NCBI GenBank assembly: GCA_964249755.1
Contig: CAXUDB010000001.1
Span: 992,001-1,056,000 of the forward strand
DNA from: Ilyomonas sp964249755
Lineage (GTDB): Bacteria; Bacteroidota; Bacteroidia; Chitinophagales; Chitinophagaceae
DNA length: 64,000 nucleotides
Reading direction: 5' to 3'
How positions within the stretch are numbered: the stretch's first letter is position 1; every line of letters starts with the position of its first letter. The translations under genes were made by a program, and so were the position numbers. The notes beneath the pieces are model-generated. The model searched no databases and was not told the origin of the DNA. It saw nothing but the letters and a program-made list of their open reading frames with translations. This document shows positions 8,193 through 17,609 of the stretch, in pieces.

Positions 8193-10559
8193 TTACTTCC
8201 GAAAAGCATCACCCGTCCATGGATCACCTTTAAACGACTTATCCCAGCCGCGCAACGGATGTCTTGTCGCATCCAGCTTTTCGCCCGTATCCCAAGGTTC
8301 AAACGCATTTTTAATATTGCCAAGGCCCGTTGATGCCAGTTCGGGGTAATGCCTCAGAATCACCGTTTTCAGACTGGCGGCATCTATCCAGTCCAATCCT
8401 TCCCTGGTATAATATTCTTCTGTATAGCAATCCGTATAAAACCGGTCCGCCTGCAGCCGCCGGGTGGCATTCAAAATAAAAATCTGGAACATCGTTTCAC
8501 CAAAACCAAACCCCGTTGGGCGATATCCTTCGGCTAAGGTGCCCACCATCAGGTCAAGCATTTCTACAGCGTTGGCATCCGTACCATAAATCTCCTTCAA
8601 TTTGACGAGTTGATCAGCATCGTCGGTTAGGTCTTCAAACCTTTCAATCGGCTTTAGTCCCAATTGTCTTCTGAATTCGTTATACCTCGGCACCCCCCTT
8701 TCTCTTGCACGCAGAATATCCACCGCACCCATGTCATACACCGGGTTAAATGGGATGCTGAGTTCCTGCATAAACTTTGGATAATTGTTCAGCACCAGTT
8801 GCCCCGGGTGTTGGTTGCCGAAAGAATAAAACAAATGTTGCAATGGCACTTTTTGGGTAAGCTTGGCTGCACCCGCCTGCCGCGTTTCCGCAAACGGTAT
8901 CTCCATTGCTTTGTTGCCGGCATTTATTTGTTTGATGTGTAATTTTTCAGGTAATAGGGAATGTAACCTATACACCTCCACAAATTCCTGCGTTAAGGCA
9001 AAAGGTACATTGTGTTTGTTAATGGGATTGCCCACCACGCCGCCTAGCTCAGGGTTCCTTACATTTATATTCGCTACCGTTTTGCGGTCGGTGCCTGAAT
9101 GAAAAAGGTTCGTCAGTATACCATACCAGTTGGCATTCAATGCCGTATCTAAGCCTTGGTTGGGAAGAATGGCAGGCGTCCATTCAACCGAATGTATTTT
9201 AGCCATAATAGCGGCATTGATAAGCCGGGCTACGTTAAACAGTTTCGCATCATCCCAGCTTGGGTAAGAAGCTTTCAGATGGTCGCAAATCGAATTGTGT
9301 TCTCTGGCAAAAAGCGTGTGAAGCATAGACATACCCACCCACCAGTTCCTCACGAAGCCGGTATCTTCAACTCCCTTGCTGCCTAAGGGCAGAGTGCCGT
9401 CAGCGTTCATCTTCAGTTTGCCATCTATATGGCTACGCAAGCGGTCCACCGTTTCCTGGTCGCTGCCATAAATCTGCGATCCGTCCCACCAATGCGTCAC
9501 TTCGTTGATAAACGATATGGGCGCCTCTTCTTTGCCCTCCGTTCGTGTTGGATCAGCCTGTGTTTTAGGAATCAGCATCTTCGTTTGCCAGAATTTCCGG
9601 CGGGCAGGGTCATCCTCAGCAAGCGGCACTTCAATAATATCCGTCAGCAGGTTCTCTCCATGGTTTATCCAGTCTGCATTTTGAAATTGTATCCAGCAGG
9701 CGGCAAGCATATTTAAAAAAGGCACTTCCTTCATCTCCTCGCCACGCGTCAACAGGTGCCGGCTTATCTCTCTTGGATTCGGCGTCAGCAGTTGCACACC
9801 GCTTTCCGGTTTTATCGCGGCAAGGTCTACATTTCTTGCAAGACGTGTGCCCGCGGCGCCTTCTTTTGGGTTGCTCAGGTTGTTCCAGCTTCCGTCTGCC
9901 GTGCGGTAGTATTTCGCTCCCTCCGGTGGCGTCAGTCCTTCGGGTTGAAACCCAACTAAACTGCCTTTCGGGTAAGTTGATCTCAGGTTATGCGCATTCA
10001 TTTTCTCGCGCATATACGCCAGCGTAAGAATGCCGAGAAACAGGGGTCTTCTATACCAATTCGTCCACACGCGGCTGGTGTAGCCCGCCACCTTTCCCCA
10101 TACGTTGGTAGCAACATCCATCAACACGGTAGAGACAGCGCCAATGCCATTGCCCAACACCAGACGTATCCTTTTGGCAAAATTCAGGGGTGCTGCCGGG
10201 TTATGTTCTTTCGGCAGGGCGCCATCAATAATGAGTGGCTGGCTCAGCAACTTCTCCCGGTCAAAATAATACACATCCGGTACCGGCACATGCACCTGCG
10301 CAATCTCGTTTGCCTTTGCCAGTTGCAGCATGTCCGCTAAGTAAGTATTAGACGGGTCAAGTCCTAATGCCTTCACATAAACAGACGCTGCCAGGTCATA
10401 CTTTTCATAATGATAGTATGCCAACGCCAGCTTTGATAGCTGCTCACTATCGGGCGAAGAATCATTCGTTGCTAACAGCGTTTTTATTTCATCGGCAAAT
10501 ACTTGTTTGTCCGTAAGAGAGTTTGAGGTTACAAAACTCTTTGTCGCGAGATCATTCAT
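8193..10559 (-). CDS. Animal-type haem peroxidase family protein
   Basis: 788 residues. About residues 20-110 form a TPR-like helical stretch (LALAYYHYEKYDLAASVYVKAL); the peroxidase domain fills the rest. Seen are FQNADWINHG, THWWDGSQIYGSDQETVDRLR and the signature HTLFAREHNSICDHL with the following FNVARLINAAIMAKIHSVEW helix; EVYRLHSLLP probably carries the haem-ligating histidine. It belongs to the peroxidase-cyclooxygenase superfamily, which oxidises substrates with peroxide. No clear signal peptide is seen. It stands alone; substrate unknown. Start ATG 10559 is the only good one. Confidence 0.85.
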   Translation of the reverse strand: MNDLATKSFVTSNSLTDKQVFADEIKTLLATNDSSPDSEQLSKLALAYYHYEKYDLAASVYVKALGLDPSNTYLADMLQLAKANEIAQVHVPVPDVYYFDREKLLSQPLIIDGALPKEHNPAAPLNFAKRIRLVLGNGIGAVSTVLMDVATNVWGKVAGYTSRVWTNWYRRPLFLGILTLAYMREKMNAHNLRSTYPKGSLVGFQPEGLTPPEGAKYYRTADGSWNNLSNPKEGAAGTRLARNVDLAAIKPESGVQLLTPNPREISRHLLTRGEEMKEVPFLNMLAACWIQFQNADWINHGENLLTDIIEVPLAEDDPARRKFWQTKMLIPKTQADPTRTEGKEEAPISFINEVTHWWDGSQIYGSDQETVDRLRSHIDGKLKMNADGTLPLGSKGVEDTGFVRNWWVGMSMLHTLFAREHNSICDHLKASYPSWDDAKLFNVARLINAAIMAKIHSVEWTPAILPNQGLDTALNANWYGILTNLFHSGTDRKTVANINVRNPELGGVVGNPINKHNVPFALTQEFVEVYRLHSLLPEKLHIKQINAGNKAMEIPFAETRQAGAAKLTQKVPLQHLFYSFGNQHPGQLVLNNYPKFMQELSIPFNPVYDMGAVDILRARERGVPRYNEFRRQLGLKPIERFEDLTDDADQLVKLKEIYGTDANAVEMLDLMVGTLAEGYRPTGFGFGETMFQIFILNATRRLQADRFYTDCYTEEYYTREGLDWIDAASLKTVILRHYPELASTGLGNIKNAFEPWDTGEKLDATRHPLRGWDKSFKGDPWTGDAFRK

Positions 10560-11017
10560 ACGTAATCTTTATTTTATGAAGAGGTAAAAAAGAATACAAA
10601 TCCAATGTTTATGAAGAACGAAGGGGGTAAAATCGCCTGCTCTCACTGCACTAACCGGCATAGCAGATCAAACTATCAATGGCATCGCTTTACAAACATA
10701 ATATTTTTGGAATGCAATAAAATTATATTTTGGAACTATTATTTATAAACAGGAGTCATAGGTACACGTTACGAGCAGTGATGAAGACACGCTTCTTCCT
10801 GAAGTGCAACTTTTGTTTAACCTGTTAGTGTAGGGTTACAATTATAAAGAAGAATTAAGTAACCTCCTGCATACTGCCCAATGCTTTTCCATCCAATTTC
10901 GTCCACTATTTAGCAATCCATCTATCCACACATCCCGTTTCTTATATTGCAGGAAATGTGGATAGAAAACATGCTTATCGTCTTTTTCTTATAGATTCAT
11001 AAACTGTGCGCCGCCGT
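10560..11017. other. Divergent intergenic region with a TCTATCCACA inverted repeat
   Basis: 458 bp between the divergent peroxidase and NHL-propeller genes, visibly AT-rich. TCTATCCACA (10921-10930) pairs perfectly with TGTGGATAGA (10957-10966) across 26 nt; the arms resemble a DnaA box (TTATCCACA) but also fit a dimeric operator just upstream of the right-hand gene. No short coding sequence is supported. Confidence 0.5.
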
Positions 11018-13624
11018 ATGTGGAGACCAGCCCTATTTTGTGTTGTTGCGATTTTCGTCACCCGCGGCTTCGGGCAATGTCCCTTCCCGGCAGCGCTTAT
11101 CAGCACTGGCAATGCTTGTCTGCAGAAGGACACGCTGGTCGTCAACAGCAGCCATACCCTTACCAGCATTACCTGGTTATATAATGGGGCTATAACTGCA
11201 ACGCTATCGGCACACATCGTCACAAAGCCGCTTCAAAATGCAACCACCGTCGCAGGTGGCAATGGCTCCGGCGCTTCCCTCCGTCAATTCAATAACCCTT
11301 CTTCCCTGTTCGTAGATGCCACCAGTTATCTCTACGTCGCCGACCGCTCCAACTATCGTATCATGAAGTTCCCGCCCGGTTCCACCTCTGCCACTGATGG
11401 CATAGTGGTGGCAGGTGGCAATGGTCCGGGCAAATCCCTCAATCAGTTTCAGCCTAATGCCATTTTTGTGGATGCCGATGGGATACTTTATGTAGCGGAT
11501 GATGGCAACAGCCGTGTATTGAGGTTTCCACCCAACTCAAACAGCACCACTATCGGAAGCATAGCCGCAGGCGGCAATGGCGCAGGCAAGGCTGCCAACC
11601 AATTGGTCAATCCTGTAGGTTTGTTTGTAGATGCCGTGAAGAACCTCTACATCGTAGATGCTTTTAACGATAGGATACAAAAGTTTCCGCCCAACTCCAC
11701 CGGCAGCACGGATGCCATTACAGTAGCCGGTGGCAATGGCTACGGCGATAAAGCAAACCAGTTCAATGGCCCTGCCGCCGTGTTTGTAAATAAGGATGGC
11801 TACATCTATGTAGACGATGCCGCCAATAACCGCATCCAGAAGTTCCCGCCTAACGCCACATCAGCAACTGCTGGCACCACTATCGCTGGCGGAAATAGTT
11901 TTGGCGCAGCCGCAAACCAGTTATCCACGCCATCTTCGCTTTGGGGCGATGAGACCGGCAATATTTACGTAGCCGACATCAACAACCAGCGCATTCAGCT
12001 ATTTCCGCCTGGCTCGGCTTCTTATACGCCTGGTGTCACCATAGCAGGCGGCAACGGGCAGGGTGCTGCAGCAAACCAGTTCAGCGGTCCCAACGCAGTA
12101 TGGGGAGACAATAAGGGTAACCTCTTTGTGTCCGACATTGGCAACAACCGCGTGCAAAAGTTCTCCTTACAACCCATAAAGCAATATCTCATTGACACCA
12201 CTTTGCCCGCTTCGCAAACCGGCACTTATGCTGCCATCCTTACTGATACACTCGGCTGTTCTGTTATCACCAACACTATTGTTGTCAATCCAGCGGTTCA
12301 TCCTTCTGTTACCATTTCTGCATCACCCATTACTGTAGTTCCCTGCGCCGAAGCAACGGCTTCGTATCATTTTGCGGCAACCGCTGCCAATGGCGGTGCA
12401 TTACCAATTTATCAATGGCAAATTAATGGTATTAACACGGGCAGTAACAGCCCTTTTTTAACAGCTGAAGTAACAAATGGAGATGTGGTTTCGTGCAGCC
12501 TCGTGAGCAATGCAGCATGCGCTTCGCCCTCGAATATCAAATCAGAACCACTCACCGTTTCGTTTGCTGCAAAGCCAATTGTTTCGCTGCAAAACAAGGG
12601 TCGTTTATGCGCAGGTCTCGATACGTTGTATCTATCCTCCGGTCGTTCTCTTACTGCTATTACCTGGTATCGCAATGGCGTGCAGGATACGGTTATCAAC
12701 AGCATCACAACGCCCAATGGAACGAGCCTCGATACCACTTACCATCCTCTTACAGAAGGCAGCTATTTTGCCATCGCCACCAGCGGCTATGGCTGCACCA
12801 ACACAACCAAAACGATACAGGTTGAACCAACCTTAACGCCAGAGATAACTATTTCAGCAAATAAAGAAGAACTATGTGCCGGCGAAACCGTTACTTTCAA
12901 GGCTGACGGTACCAACGCCGGTGCAGTGCCTTTCTATCAGTGGCTGGTCAACAATAAAACCGCCGGAGTCGGTAGCGCTTCTTATTCTTCCTCTTCACTC
13001 CAAAACAATGATATCATTAGCTGTGTGCTACAGGGCGATACCACAGGTTGTTTTGGAATAGATACTTCCAACCGCATCATACCCATTGTTCATCCGGTGC
13101 CAACGTTTAGCCACACGCAGGATATTAGCATCAGTCTCGGGCAAAGCGTTGTTCTTTCGCCTTCCTTTACTGGAGATGTTGTTCAATATAACTGGCAACC
13201 ATCTTCCACACTTTCTAATGCATCTGCCTCACATCCTTTAGCTACACCGCTGCATACAACTGTTTATGTTGTGCGTGCCATCTCTGCCGATGGCTGCGCG
13301 GCAACGGATTCAATTAAAGTAATCATATCATCACCCGTACTCATCCCGTCTGCCTTTTCGCCCAACGGCGACGGACTGAATGACCAATGGTATATACGCG
13401 GCGGCAATGCGGGCGATGCAATTCAATCGGTGCATATTCATAACCGCCATGGTGAGGCTGTTTTCATTGCCCGCAATGTACAAGTCAATGACCGCAAAGG
13501 CAGCTGGGACGGAACTTTCCGGGATAAGCCGCAGCCCGTGGGAACTTACGTGTATGAAGTTATCATTTCTTCTTCCGGCAACACTCAAAAGTTATATACT
13601 GGTTCGGTGGTTTTGGTAAGATAA
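11018..13624 (+). CDS. Secreted NHL-repeat propeller protein with T9SS type B (gliding) domain
   Basis: 868 residues from ATG 11018; GTG 11006 is an alternative. A signal peptide (about residues 1-20) is followed by six NHL-type repeats, each with AGGNG.G...NQF, a LYVAD-like strand and N.R(I/V)QKFPP, expected to fold as one beta-propeller. Next come cysteine-bearing Ig/PKD-like domains (~430-770), then the CHU_C-type domain from PSAFSPNGDGLNDQW to the end, which marks type B T9SS cargo. Expected at the cell surface, perhaps as an adhesin; the ligand is unknown. Confidence 0.88.
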   Translation: MWRPALFCVVAIFVTRGFGQCPFPAALISTGNACLQKDTLVVNSSHTLTSITWLYNGAITATLSAHIVTKPLQNATTVAGGNGSGASLRQFNNPSSLFVDATSYLYVADRSNYRIMKFPPGSTSATDGIVVAGGNGPGKSLNQFQPNAIFVDADGILYVADDGNSRVLRFPPNSNSTTIGSIAAGGNGAGKAANQLVNPVGLFVDAVKNLYIVDAFNDRIQKFPPNSTGSTDAITVAGGNGYGDKANQFNGPAAVFVNKDGYIYVDDAANNRIQKFPPNATSATAGTTIAGGNSFGAAANQLSTPSSLWGDETGNIYVADINNQRIQLFPPGSASYTPGVTIAGGNGQGAAANQFSGPNAVWGDNKGNLFVSDIGNNRVQKFSLQPIKQYLIDTTLPASQTGTYAAILTDTLGCSVITNTIVVNPAVHPSVTISASPITVVPCAEATASYHFAATAANGGALPIYQWQINGINTGSNSPFLTAEVTNGDVVSCSLVSNAACASPSNIKSEPLTVSFAAKPIVSLQNKGRLCAGLDTLYLSSGRSLTAITWYRNGVQDTVINSITTPNGTSLDTTYHPLTEGSYFAIATSGYGCTNTTKTIQVEPTLTPEITISANKEELCAGETVTFKADGTNAGAVPFYQWLVNNKTAGVGSASYSSSSLQNNDIISCVLQGDTTGCFGIDTSNRIIPIVHPVPTFSHTQDISISLGQSVVLSPSFTGDVVQYNWQPSSTLSNASASHPLATPLHTTVYVVRAISADGCAATDSIKVIISSPVLIPSAFSPNGDGLNDQWYIRGGNAGDAIQSVHIHNRHGEAVFIARNVQVNDRKGSWDGTFRDKPQPVGTYVYEVIISSSGNTQKLYTGSVVLVR

Positions 13625-13838
13625 TAAAGCCAATGGCAGGAGAGGAGTCTTATCCTTTTATGCTGAAGTATCCGTTTGAACCTTGCTTTGCTGCTTGCCC
13701 TGATCGATGGTTTAAGGCTTGTCTTCTGTCTGTAAACATTTTTATCAAAACACATCATCCATCCTATATCTAACATCTCACTTCATTTGTGGCATACATT
13801 TTACCCATCAGGCTTACATAACGATTAAAATCATCACA

Positions 13839-14288
13839 ATGGAAAACACACAGCAAAACATCGACGCGGAAAAAAAGTTTGGAGCAGATGTAAACGAATT
13901 GTACGATGCCTGGATTAATCCCGATAAGCTGAAACAATGGTGGCATCCAGCCGGAAACCGGCTGGTGCACGTAGAGAATGAGGTACGCGAAGGTGGCGCT
14001 ATCCTGTATGAGTTTGAGAACAGCAACGGTGAGAAAACCATCACCATCAACGGGCAATATAAAGAAGTAAAACCAGCACAGCGACTGGTGTATAGCTGGG
14101 ACTGGAAGATAGCCGGCTCCGATCATTTAAGCCACAGCCCTTACGAATTGACGATTGAGTTTTCGGGCGAAGAAAGCGGCAGCCGCATACGTGTAACGCA
14201 GACAAGCGAAGATGCAAATGAAGCTGTTCATCCCCGCAGGCAGGGCTGGGAAGATGAACTGGAAAGCCTCAATCAGTTCTTAGGTTAA
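13839..14288 (+). CDS. SRPBCC domain protein, AHSA1-like
   Basis: 149 residues from ATG 13839; upstream in-frame sequence to 13719 is unlikely to be translated. The START/Bet v 1 fold is shown by ADVNELYDAWINPDKLKQWWHP, the GGAILYEFENSNG strand, VKPAQRLVYSWDW and a long C-terminal helix (HPRRQGWEDELESLNQFL). The family binds hydrophobic ligands or helps folding (Aha1-like); no specific ligand can be named. A strong terminator separates it from the next SRPBCC gene. Confidence 0.87.
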   Translation: MENTQQNIDAEKKFGADVNELYDAWINPDKLKQWWHPAGNRLVHVENEVREGGAILYEFENSNGEKTITINGQYKEVKPAQRLVYSWDWKIAGSDHLSHSPYELTIEFSGEESGSRIRVTQTSEDANEAVHPRRQGWEDELESLNQFLG

Positions 14289-14304
14289 TTCATTTATAAA
14301 CCAC

Positions 14305-14348
14305 AAGGCTGAGTGATGAAACAAGCACATCACTCAGCCTTCTATTTT
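14305..14348 (+). terminator. Terminator between the two SRPBCC genes
   Basis: A 14-bp perfect stem (AAGGCTGAGTGATG with CATCACTCAGCCTT) is followed by CTATTTTTT. It ends only 5 bp before the next ATG, so the following gene either has its promoter within the hairpin region or depends on read-through. Confidence 0.85.
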
Positions 14349-14353
14349 TTATC

Positions 14354-14815
14354 ATGAGTAAAGTACATTGTTTACGCCGCGTTCAGTTACTGAACCTATC
14401 GCTGGAGGAAGCCTGGGATTTCTTCAGCAGCCCGCGCAACCTGCAAAAAATTACACCGCCCTACATGAAGTTTAAAGTGATTGGCGACACCTTTAGCGAC
14501 AAGATGTATGAAGGGCAGATTATTGAATACAATGTGCGTCCCATATTAGGTATTCCTCTCTATTGGATGACAGAGATAACACACGTAAAGGATAAAGTGT
14601 TTTTTATAGATGAACAACGCTTTGGACCATATACATTGTGGCATCACCAGCATCATTTTAAGAAAACAGAAAGAGGTGTGGAGATGACGGATTTGCTGCA
14701 TTATAAAGTGCCCCTATATGCCATCGGCAGAGTAGCGAACAAACTCTTTGTAGAGAAGCAGGTAAACAAGATTTTCGACTATCGCTACAAAGCGGTAGAG
14801 AAGATGTTTGGATAG
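14354..14815 (+). CDS. SRPBCC family ligand-binding protein
   Basis: 153 residues. LNLSLEEAWDFFSSPRNLQKITPPYMKFKV opens the helix-grip fold; PLYWMTEITHV, RFGPYTLWHHQHHF and the closing helix NKIFDYRYKAVEKMF complete it. It matches the polyketide-cyclase/dehydrase-like group that some genomes label cell-division inhibitor. No catalytic residues can be assigned. The intergenic palindrome at 14821 starts five bases after its stop codon. Confidence 0.83.
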   Translation: MSKVHCLRRVQLLNLSLEEAWDFFSSPRNLQKITPPYMKFKVIGDTFSDKMYEGQIIEYNVRPILGIPLYWMTEITHVKDKVFFIDEQRFGPYTLWHHQHHFKKTERGVEMTDLLHYKVPLYAIGRVANKLFVEKQVNKIFDYRYKAVEKMFG

Positions 14816-14820
14816 ACTTG

Positions 14821-14892
14821 CCACAAAGGCGCAAAGACACAAAGTTTTATTTTCAGTGATAAAAGTTTCTTTGTGTCTTTGCGCCTTTGTGG
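14821..14892. repeat. Long palindromic intergenic repeat (CCACAAAGGCGCAAAG family)
   Basis: Perfect 24-bp arms (14821-14844 and 14869-14892), beginning CCACAAAGGCGCAAAGACAC, flank a 24-nt spacer. The words resemble dispersed intergenic elements found in many Bacteroidota genomes. The element fills most of the gap to the methyltransferase gene and could act as a transcript-end hairpin. Confidence 0.85.
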
Positions 14893-14906
14893 TTAAACAA
14901 AACAAC

Positions 14907-15854
14907 ATGCAACAGGACAAGCTGCAGATGTTTCAAAACCGTTTGCTCAAGGTATATAAGCACCGCAGCAAATTAGCGCGCCGGCAAAACATCAGTTGTT
15001 ACCGTGTATACGACCATGACCTGCCTGAATTCCCTTTCTCCATCGAGTTGTATGGAGATAAAGTGTATGTAGCCGAATACTTGCGCCGCCACGGTATGGA
15101 AGAAGAAGAACATGATGCCTGGCTACAGGATTGTTTTGGAATAATAAGCTCCGTTTTAGCTTTATCAACCGATGCTATCTTCATTCGCGAACGCAGGCGC
15201 ATGAGCCATCGCAGCGACCAGCAGTATGAGAAGATTGGTTTGCAGAAAGAGTATTTTGCAGTAGAAGAAAACGGCTTGCGGTTTTTGGTAAATCTTACGG
15301 ATTATTTAGATACCGGTTTGTTCTTAGACCACCGTATCACAAGGCAGATGGTAAGAGAAGAAGCGAAAAACAAACGGGTGTTGAATCTCTTTTGCTACAC
15401 CGGTTCTTTCTCTGTATATGCCGCTGCCGGCGGGGCTTTCGGCGTTACCTCTGTTGATTTATCCAAGACTTATCTCAAATGGGCAGAAGATAATATGGAA
15501 GCCAATGGCTTTGATAAAAAGAAGCATCAGTTCGTTCATGCCGATGTGAAACAATACCTGAAAACATTACAACCCGATAGTTTTGATTTGGTGATTATAG
15601 ACCCGCCCACCTTCAGCAACAGCAAGCGCATGAAAGACTTTCTCGACATTCAGCGCGACCATGCCGAACTTTTAAACGATGTATTGAACGCAACGACACA
15701 AAAGGGTGTTGTCTATTTCAGTACCAACCTGTCTTCATTTATCTTAGACAGAGAAGAGATAAAAGCAGTAGAAATTAAAGACATCACCAGGGCCACTACA
15801 CCTTTTGACTTTGAAGGGAAACTGAAACGATGGTGTTACCGGATGGTGAAGTGA
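14907..15854 (+). CDS. Class I SAM-dependent methyltransferase, RlmK-like (23S rRNA)
   Basis: 315 residues from ATG 14907; the longer frame would run through the palindrome. The N-terminal third (about 1-110) is an RlmL/RlmK-type lead-in; LTDYLDTGLFLDHRITR is the family hallmark. Motif I is VLNLFCYTGSFSVYAAAGG, motif II is VTSVDLS, and motif IV is IIDPPTFSNSK. RlmK-type enzymes methylate N7 of G2069 in E. coli 23S rRNA. The RlmL half is not fused here. Exact target is inferred from the family. Confidence 0.87.
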   Translation: MQQDKLQMFQNRLLKVYKHRSKLARRQNISCYRVYDHDLPEFPFSIELYGDKVYVAEYLRRHGMEEEEHDAWLQDCFGIISSVLALSTDAIFIRERRRMSHRSDQQYEKIGLQKEYFAVEENGLRFLVNLTDYLDTGLFLDHRITRQMVREEAKNKRVLNLFCYTGSFSVYAAAGGAFGVTSVDLSKTYLKWAEDNMEANGFDKKKHQFVHADVKQYLKTLQPDSFDLVIIDPPTFSNSKRMKDFLDIQRDHAELLNDVLNATTQKGVVYFSTNLSSFILDREEIKAVEIKDITRATTPFDFEGKLKRWCYRMVK

Positions 15855-15873
15855 GTTGGTGGGTAAGCGGATA

Positions 15874-16473
15874 TTAGTTGGTGGATAAGTTTAAAAGCGC
15901 CTCGTGCAGCTTCAGCACCTGCGGCAGCAACATCTGCTGCTCATCATTGATCAATACAAAATCACACAACTTCATTTTAATACTTTCTTCTATCTGCTTA
16001 TCCATCCGTTTTAATACCTGTTCGCGCGTTGCGGCATCGCGCTTTATGGTTCTGAGAATGCGCACAGGCAAAGGGGCAGAAACACCAATAATATAATCCA
16101 ATCCGGAAGAAGAACCTGACTCGAACAACAGCGCCGCTTCTTTAACAACATACGGTGTTGTTTGCTGCGCGAACCATCGCTCTGCCGCCGCAATTGCCGC
16201 CGGGTGCGTAATGGCATTTAGTTTTCCTAACTGCTCTGAATCATTGAATACAACAGAGGCTAAATATTCCCGGTTCAACACATTGTTTATGTATGTCTGT
16301 TCGCCAAACGCAGCCACTAAGTGCTGCCGCAAAATGAGGTCGCTGTTCATCATTTCTTTTGTTGCTGCATCGGCATAAAACACTGGCACGCTCAATACTT
16401 CAAACACTTTCGCCACCGTGCTTTTGCCGCTTCCAATGCCGCCTGTTAATCCAACTTTTAATGGTTGTTTCAT
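15874..16473 (-). CDS. coaE: Dephospho-CoA kinase
   Basis: 199 residues. It phosphorylates dephospho-CoA, the last step of coenzyme A synthesis, in the cytosol. P-loop GLTGGIGSGKSTVAKVF at residues 7-23; FYADAATKEMM and VVKEAALLFESG are the CoA-binding and lid segments, and RILRTIKRDAATREQVLKRM the C-terminal helix. It is last in the minus-strand cluster nusB-DUF1573-yajC-coaE, an order typical of Bacteroidota, separated from yajC by a terminator. Confidence 0.95.
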   Translation of the reverse strand: MKQPLKVGLTGGIGSGKSTVAKVFEVLSVPVFYADAATKEMMNSDLILRQHLVAAFGEQTYINNVLNREYLASVVFNDSEQLGKLNAITHPAAIAAAERWFAQQTTPYVVKEAALLFESGSSSGLDYIIGVSAPLPVRILRTIKRDAATREQVLKRMDKQIEESIKMKLCDFVLINDEQQMLLPQVLKLHEALLNLSTN

Positions 16474-16653
16474 AGCAATTAATTACGCATGTATCAGCAA
16501 ATTTAAATGTCTAATCAAGGCTATCATCATTCCATCCTTGCACAGTGCAGCGACGGAGTGAAACGTGTGCAACCACTTCATCATTCATAATCCTTACTTC
16601 ATTCTAATCCCACATATCCCAATCATCCCATCTATCCCAGTTCAAACAAACAA

Positions 16654-16680
16654 AAAACCAGAAGCGAACTTCTGGTTGAA
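16654..16680 (-). terminator. Terminator after yajC
   Basis: Read on the minus strand, AACCAGAAG pairs with CTTCTGGTT and is followed by TTTTTTG. It separates yajC from coaE. Confidence 0.8.
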
Positions 16681-16729
16681 TGGCGTTCTTATGCAAGCTT
16701 AAGTCTTGTTGCTTGTCTCTTAAATCTTT

Positions 16730-17086
16730 TTACTTCTTATCCACTGCTGTTACTGCCGGCTTGTTCAAAGCGGCTGTCCACTCGCTGCTGATGGCGCTCT
16801 TTTCAATCTTCATATACATGCCGGGGCTTACTTCTAATTGCAAGGTGCCGTCTTCGTTCACTTTATTAATAGAGCCATGAATACCGGCGATGGTAACAAT
16901 GCGGTCGCCTTTGGTAAGGTTCTCTAAAAACTTCTTTTGCTCTTTGGCTTTTTTTGCCTGCGGGCGAATCATGAACAGCCAGAACACCAGCATAATGGCG
17001 CCCAACATAATAAACTGGAAACTGCCGCCCGAAGCCGGCTGGCCGCTGGCGCTGGTGGCTAATAAAACAGGTAGGTTATGAATCAT
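16730..17086 (-). CDS. yajC: Preprotein translocase subunit YajC
   Basis: 118 residues. One membrane helix (about 25-42, FIMLGAIMLVFWLFMIRP) is followed by the diagnostic RPQAKKAKEQKKFLENLTKGDRIVTIAGIHG, then a small beta domain with a variable tail. YajC associates with SecDF at the inner membrane and supports protein export. It lies 24 bp behind the DUF1573 gene and is likely co-transcribed with nusB. Confidence 0.95.
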   Translation of the reverse strand: MIHNLPVLLATSASGQPASGGSFQFIMLGAIMLVFWLFMIRPQAKKAKEQKKFLENLTKGDRIVTIAGIHGSINKVNEDGTLQLEVSPGMYMKIEKSAISSEWTAALNKPAVTAVDKK

Positions 17087-17110
17087 ATCAATAGTTGTTG
17101 TGTAATGAAA

Positions 17111-17578
17111 TTATTTGGTTCCGGTCGAATCATTCTTGGCCGTCACCTCGCCGGTAAAGATAAGCGTAGTGCGCATGGGCGATGAATTGGTAGTAACCGA
17201 AATAGTCTTCCGAACCTGTCCGGGCATGCCGTGGTTGCTGTCGAAAGAAGCATTGATGTCACCTTCTTCTCCCGGTGCAATTGGCTTCTTGGTAAAGTCG
17301 GCCACCGTGCAGCCGCAACTCGGTCTGGCATCCGCTATCAGCAAAGGTTTGGCGCCGGTGTTCTTTACATGAAACAGGATTTTCACCTGCTTGCCACGCT
17401 CAACCGTTCCAAAGTTTTGCAACGAATCGGGAAAGGAAACCGAAGTGTAATTAGCAGAATCTTTCATTAGGTTCGCGCTGTCTGCACTGCGGTTGCCATT
17501 GGCACTGCTGCTTTGGCAGGAAGACACTGAAATAATAATAACAGTACAAAAGGATAGAAGAAAAGCGACGTGTTTCAT
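17111..17578 (-). CDS. DUF1573 domain lipoprotein
   Basis: 155 residues. A lipoprotein signal ends at the lipobox SVSSC (Cys21), then a Ser/Asn-rich linker. The DUF1573 Ig-like domain runs from about residue 48: FGTVERGKQVKILFHVKNTGAKPLLI, ARPSCGCTVADF with the conserved Cys pair, and PGEEGDINASFDSNHGMPGQVRKTI. The family resembles the ASH/MSP domains; role unknown. It is envelope-located and sits in the nusB-yajC cluster as in other Bacteroidota. Confidence 0.9.
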   Translation of the reverse strand: MKHVAFLLSFCTVIIISVSSCQSSSANGNRSADSANLMKDSANYTSVSFPDSLQNFGTVERGKQVKILFHVKNTGAKPLLIADARPSCGCTVADFTKKPIAPGEEGDINASFDSNHGMPGQVRKTISVTTNSSPMRTTLIFTGEVTAKNDSTGTK

Positions 17579-17609
17579 TTTGCTAAAATTGACGATGCAA
17601 ATTAAATTC

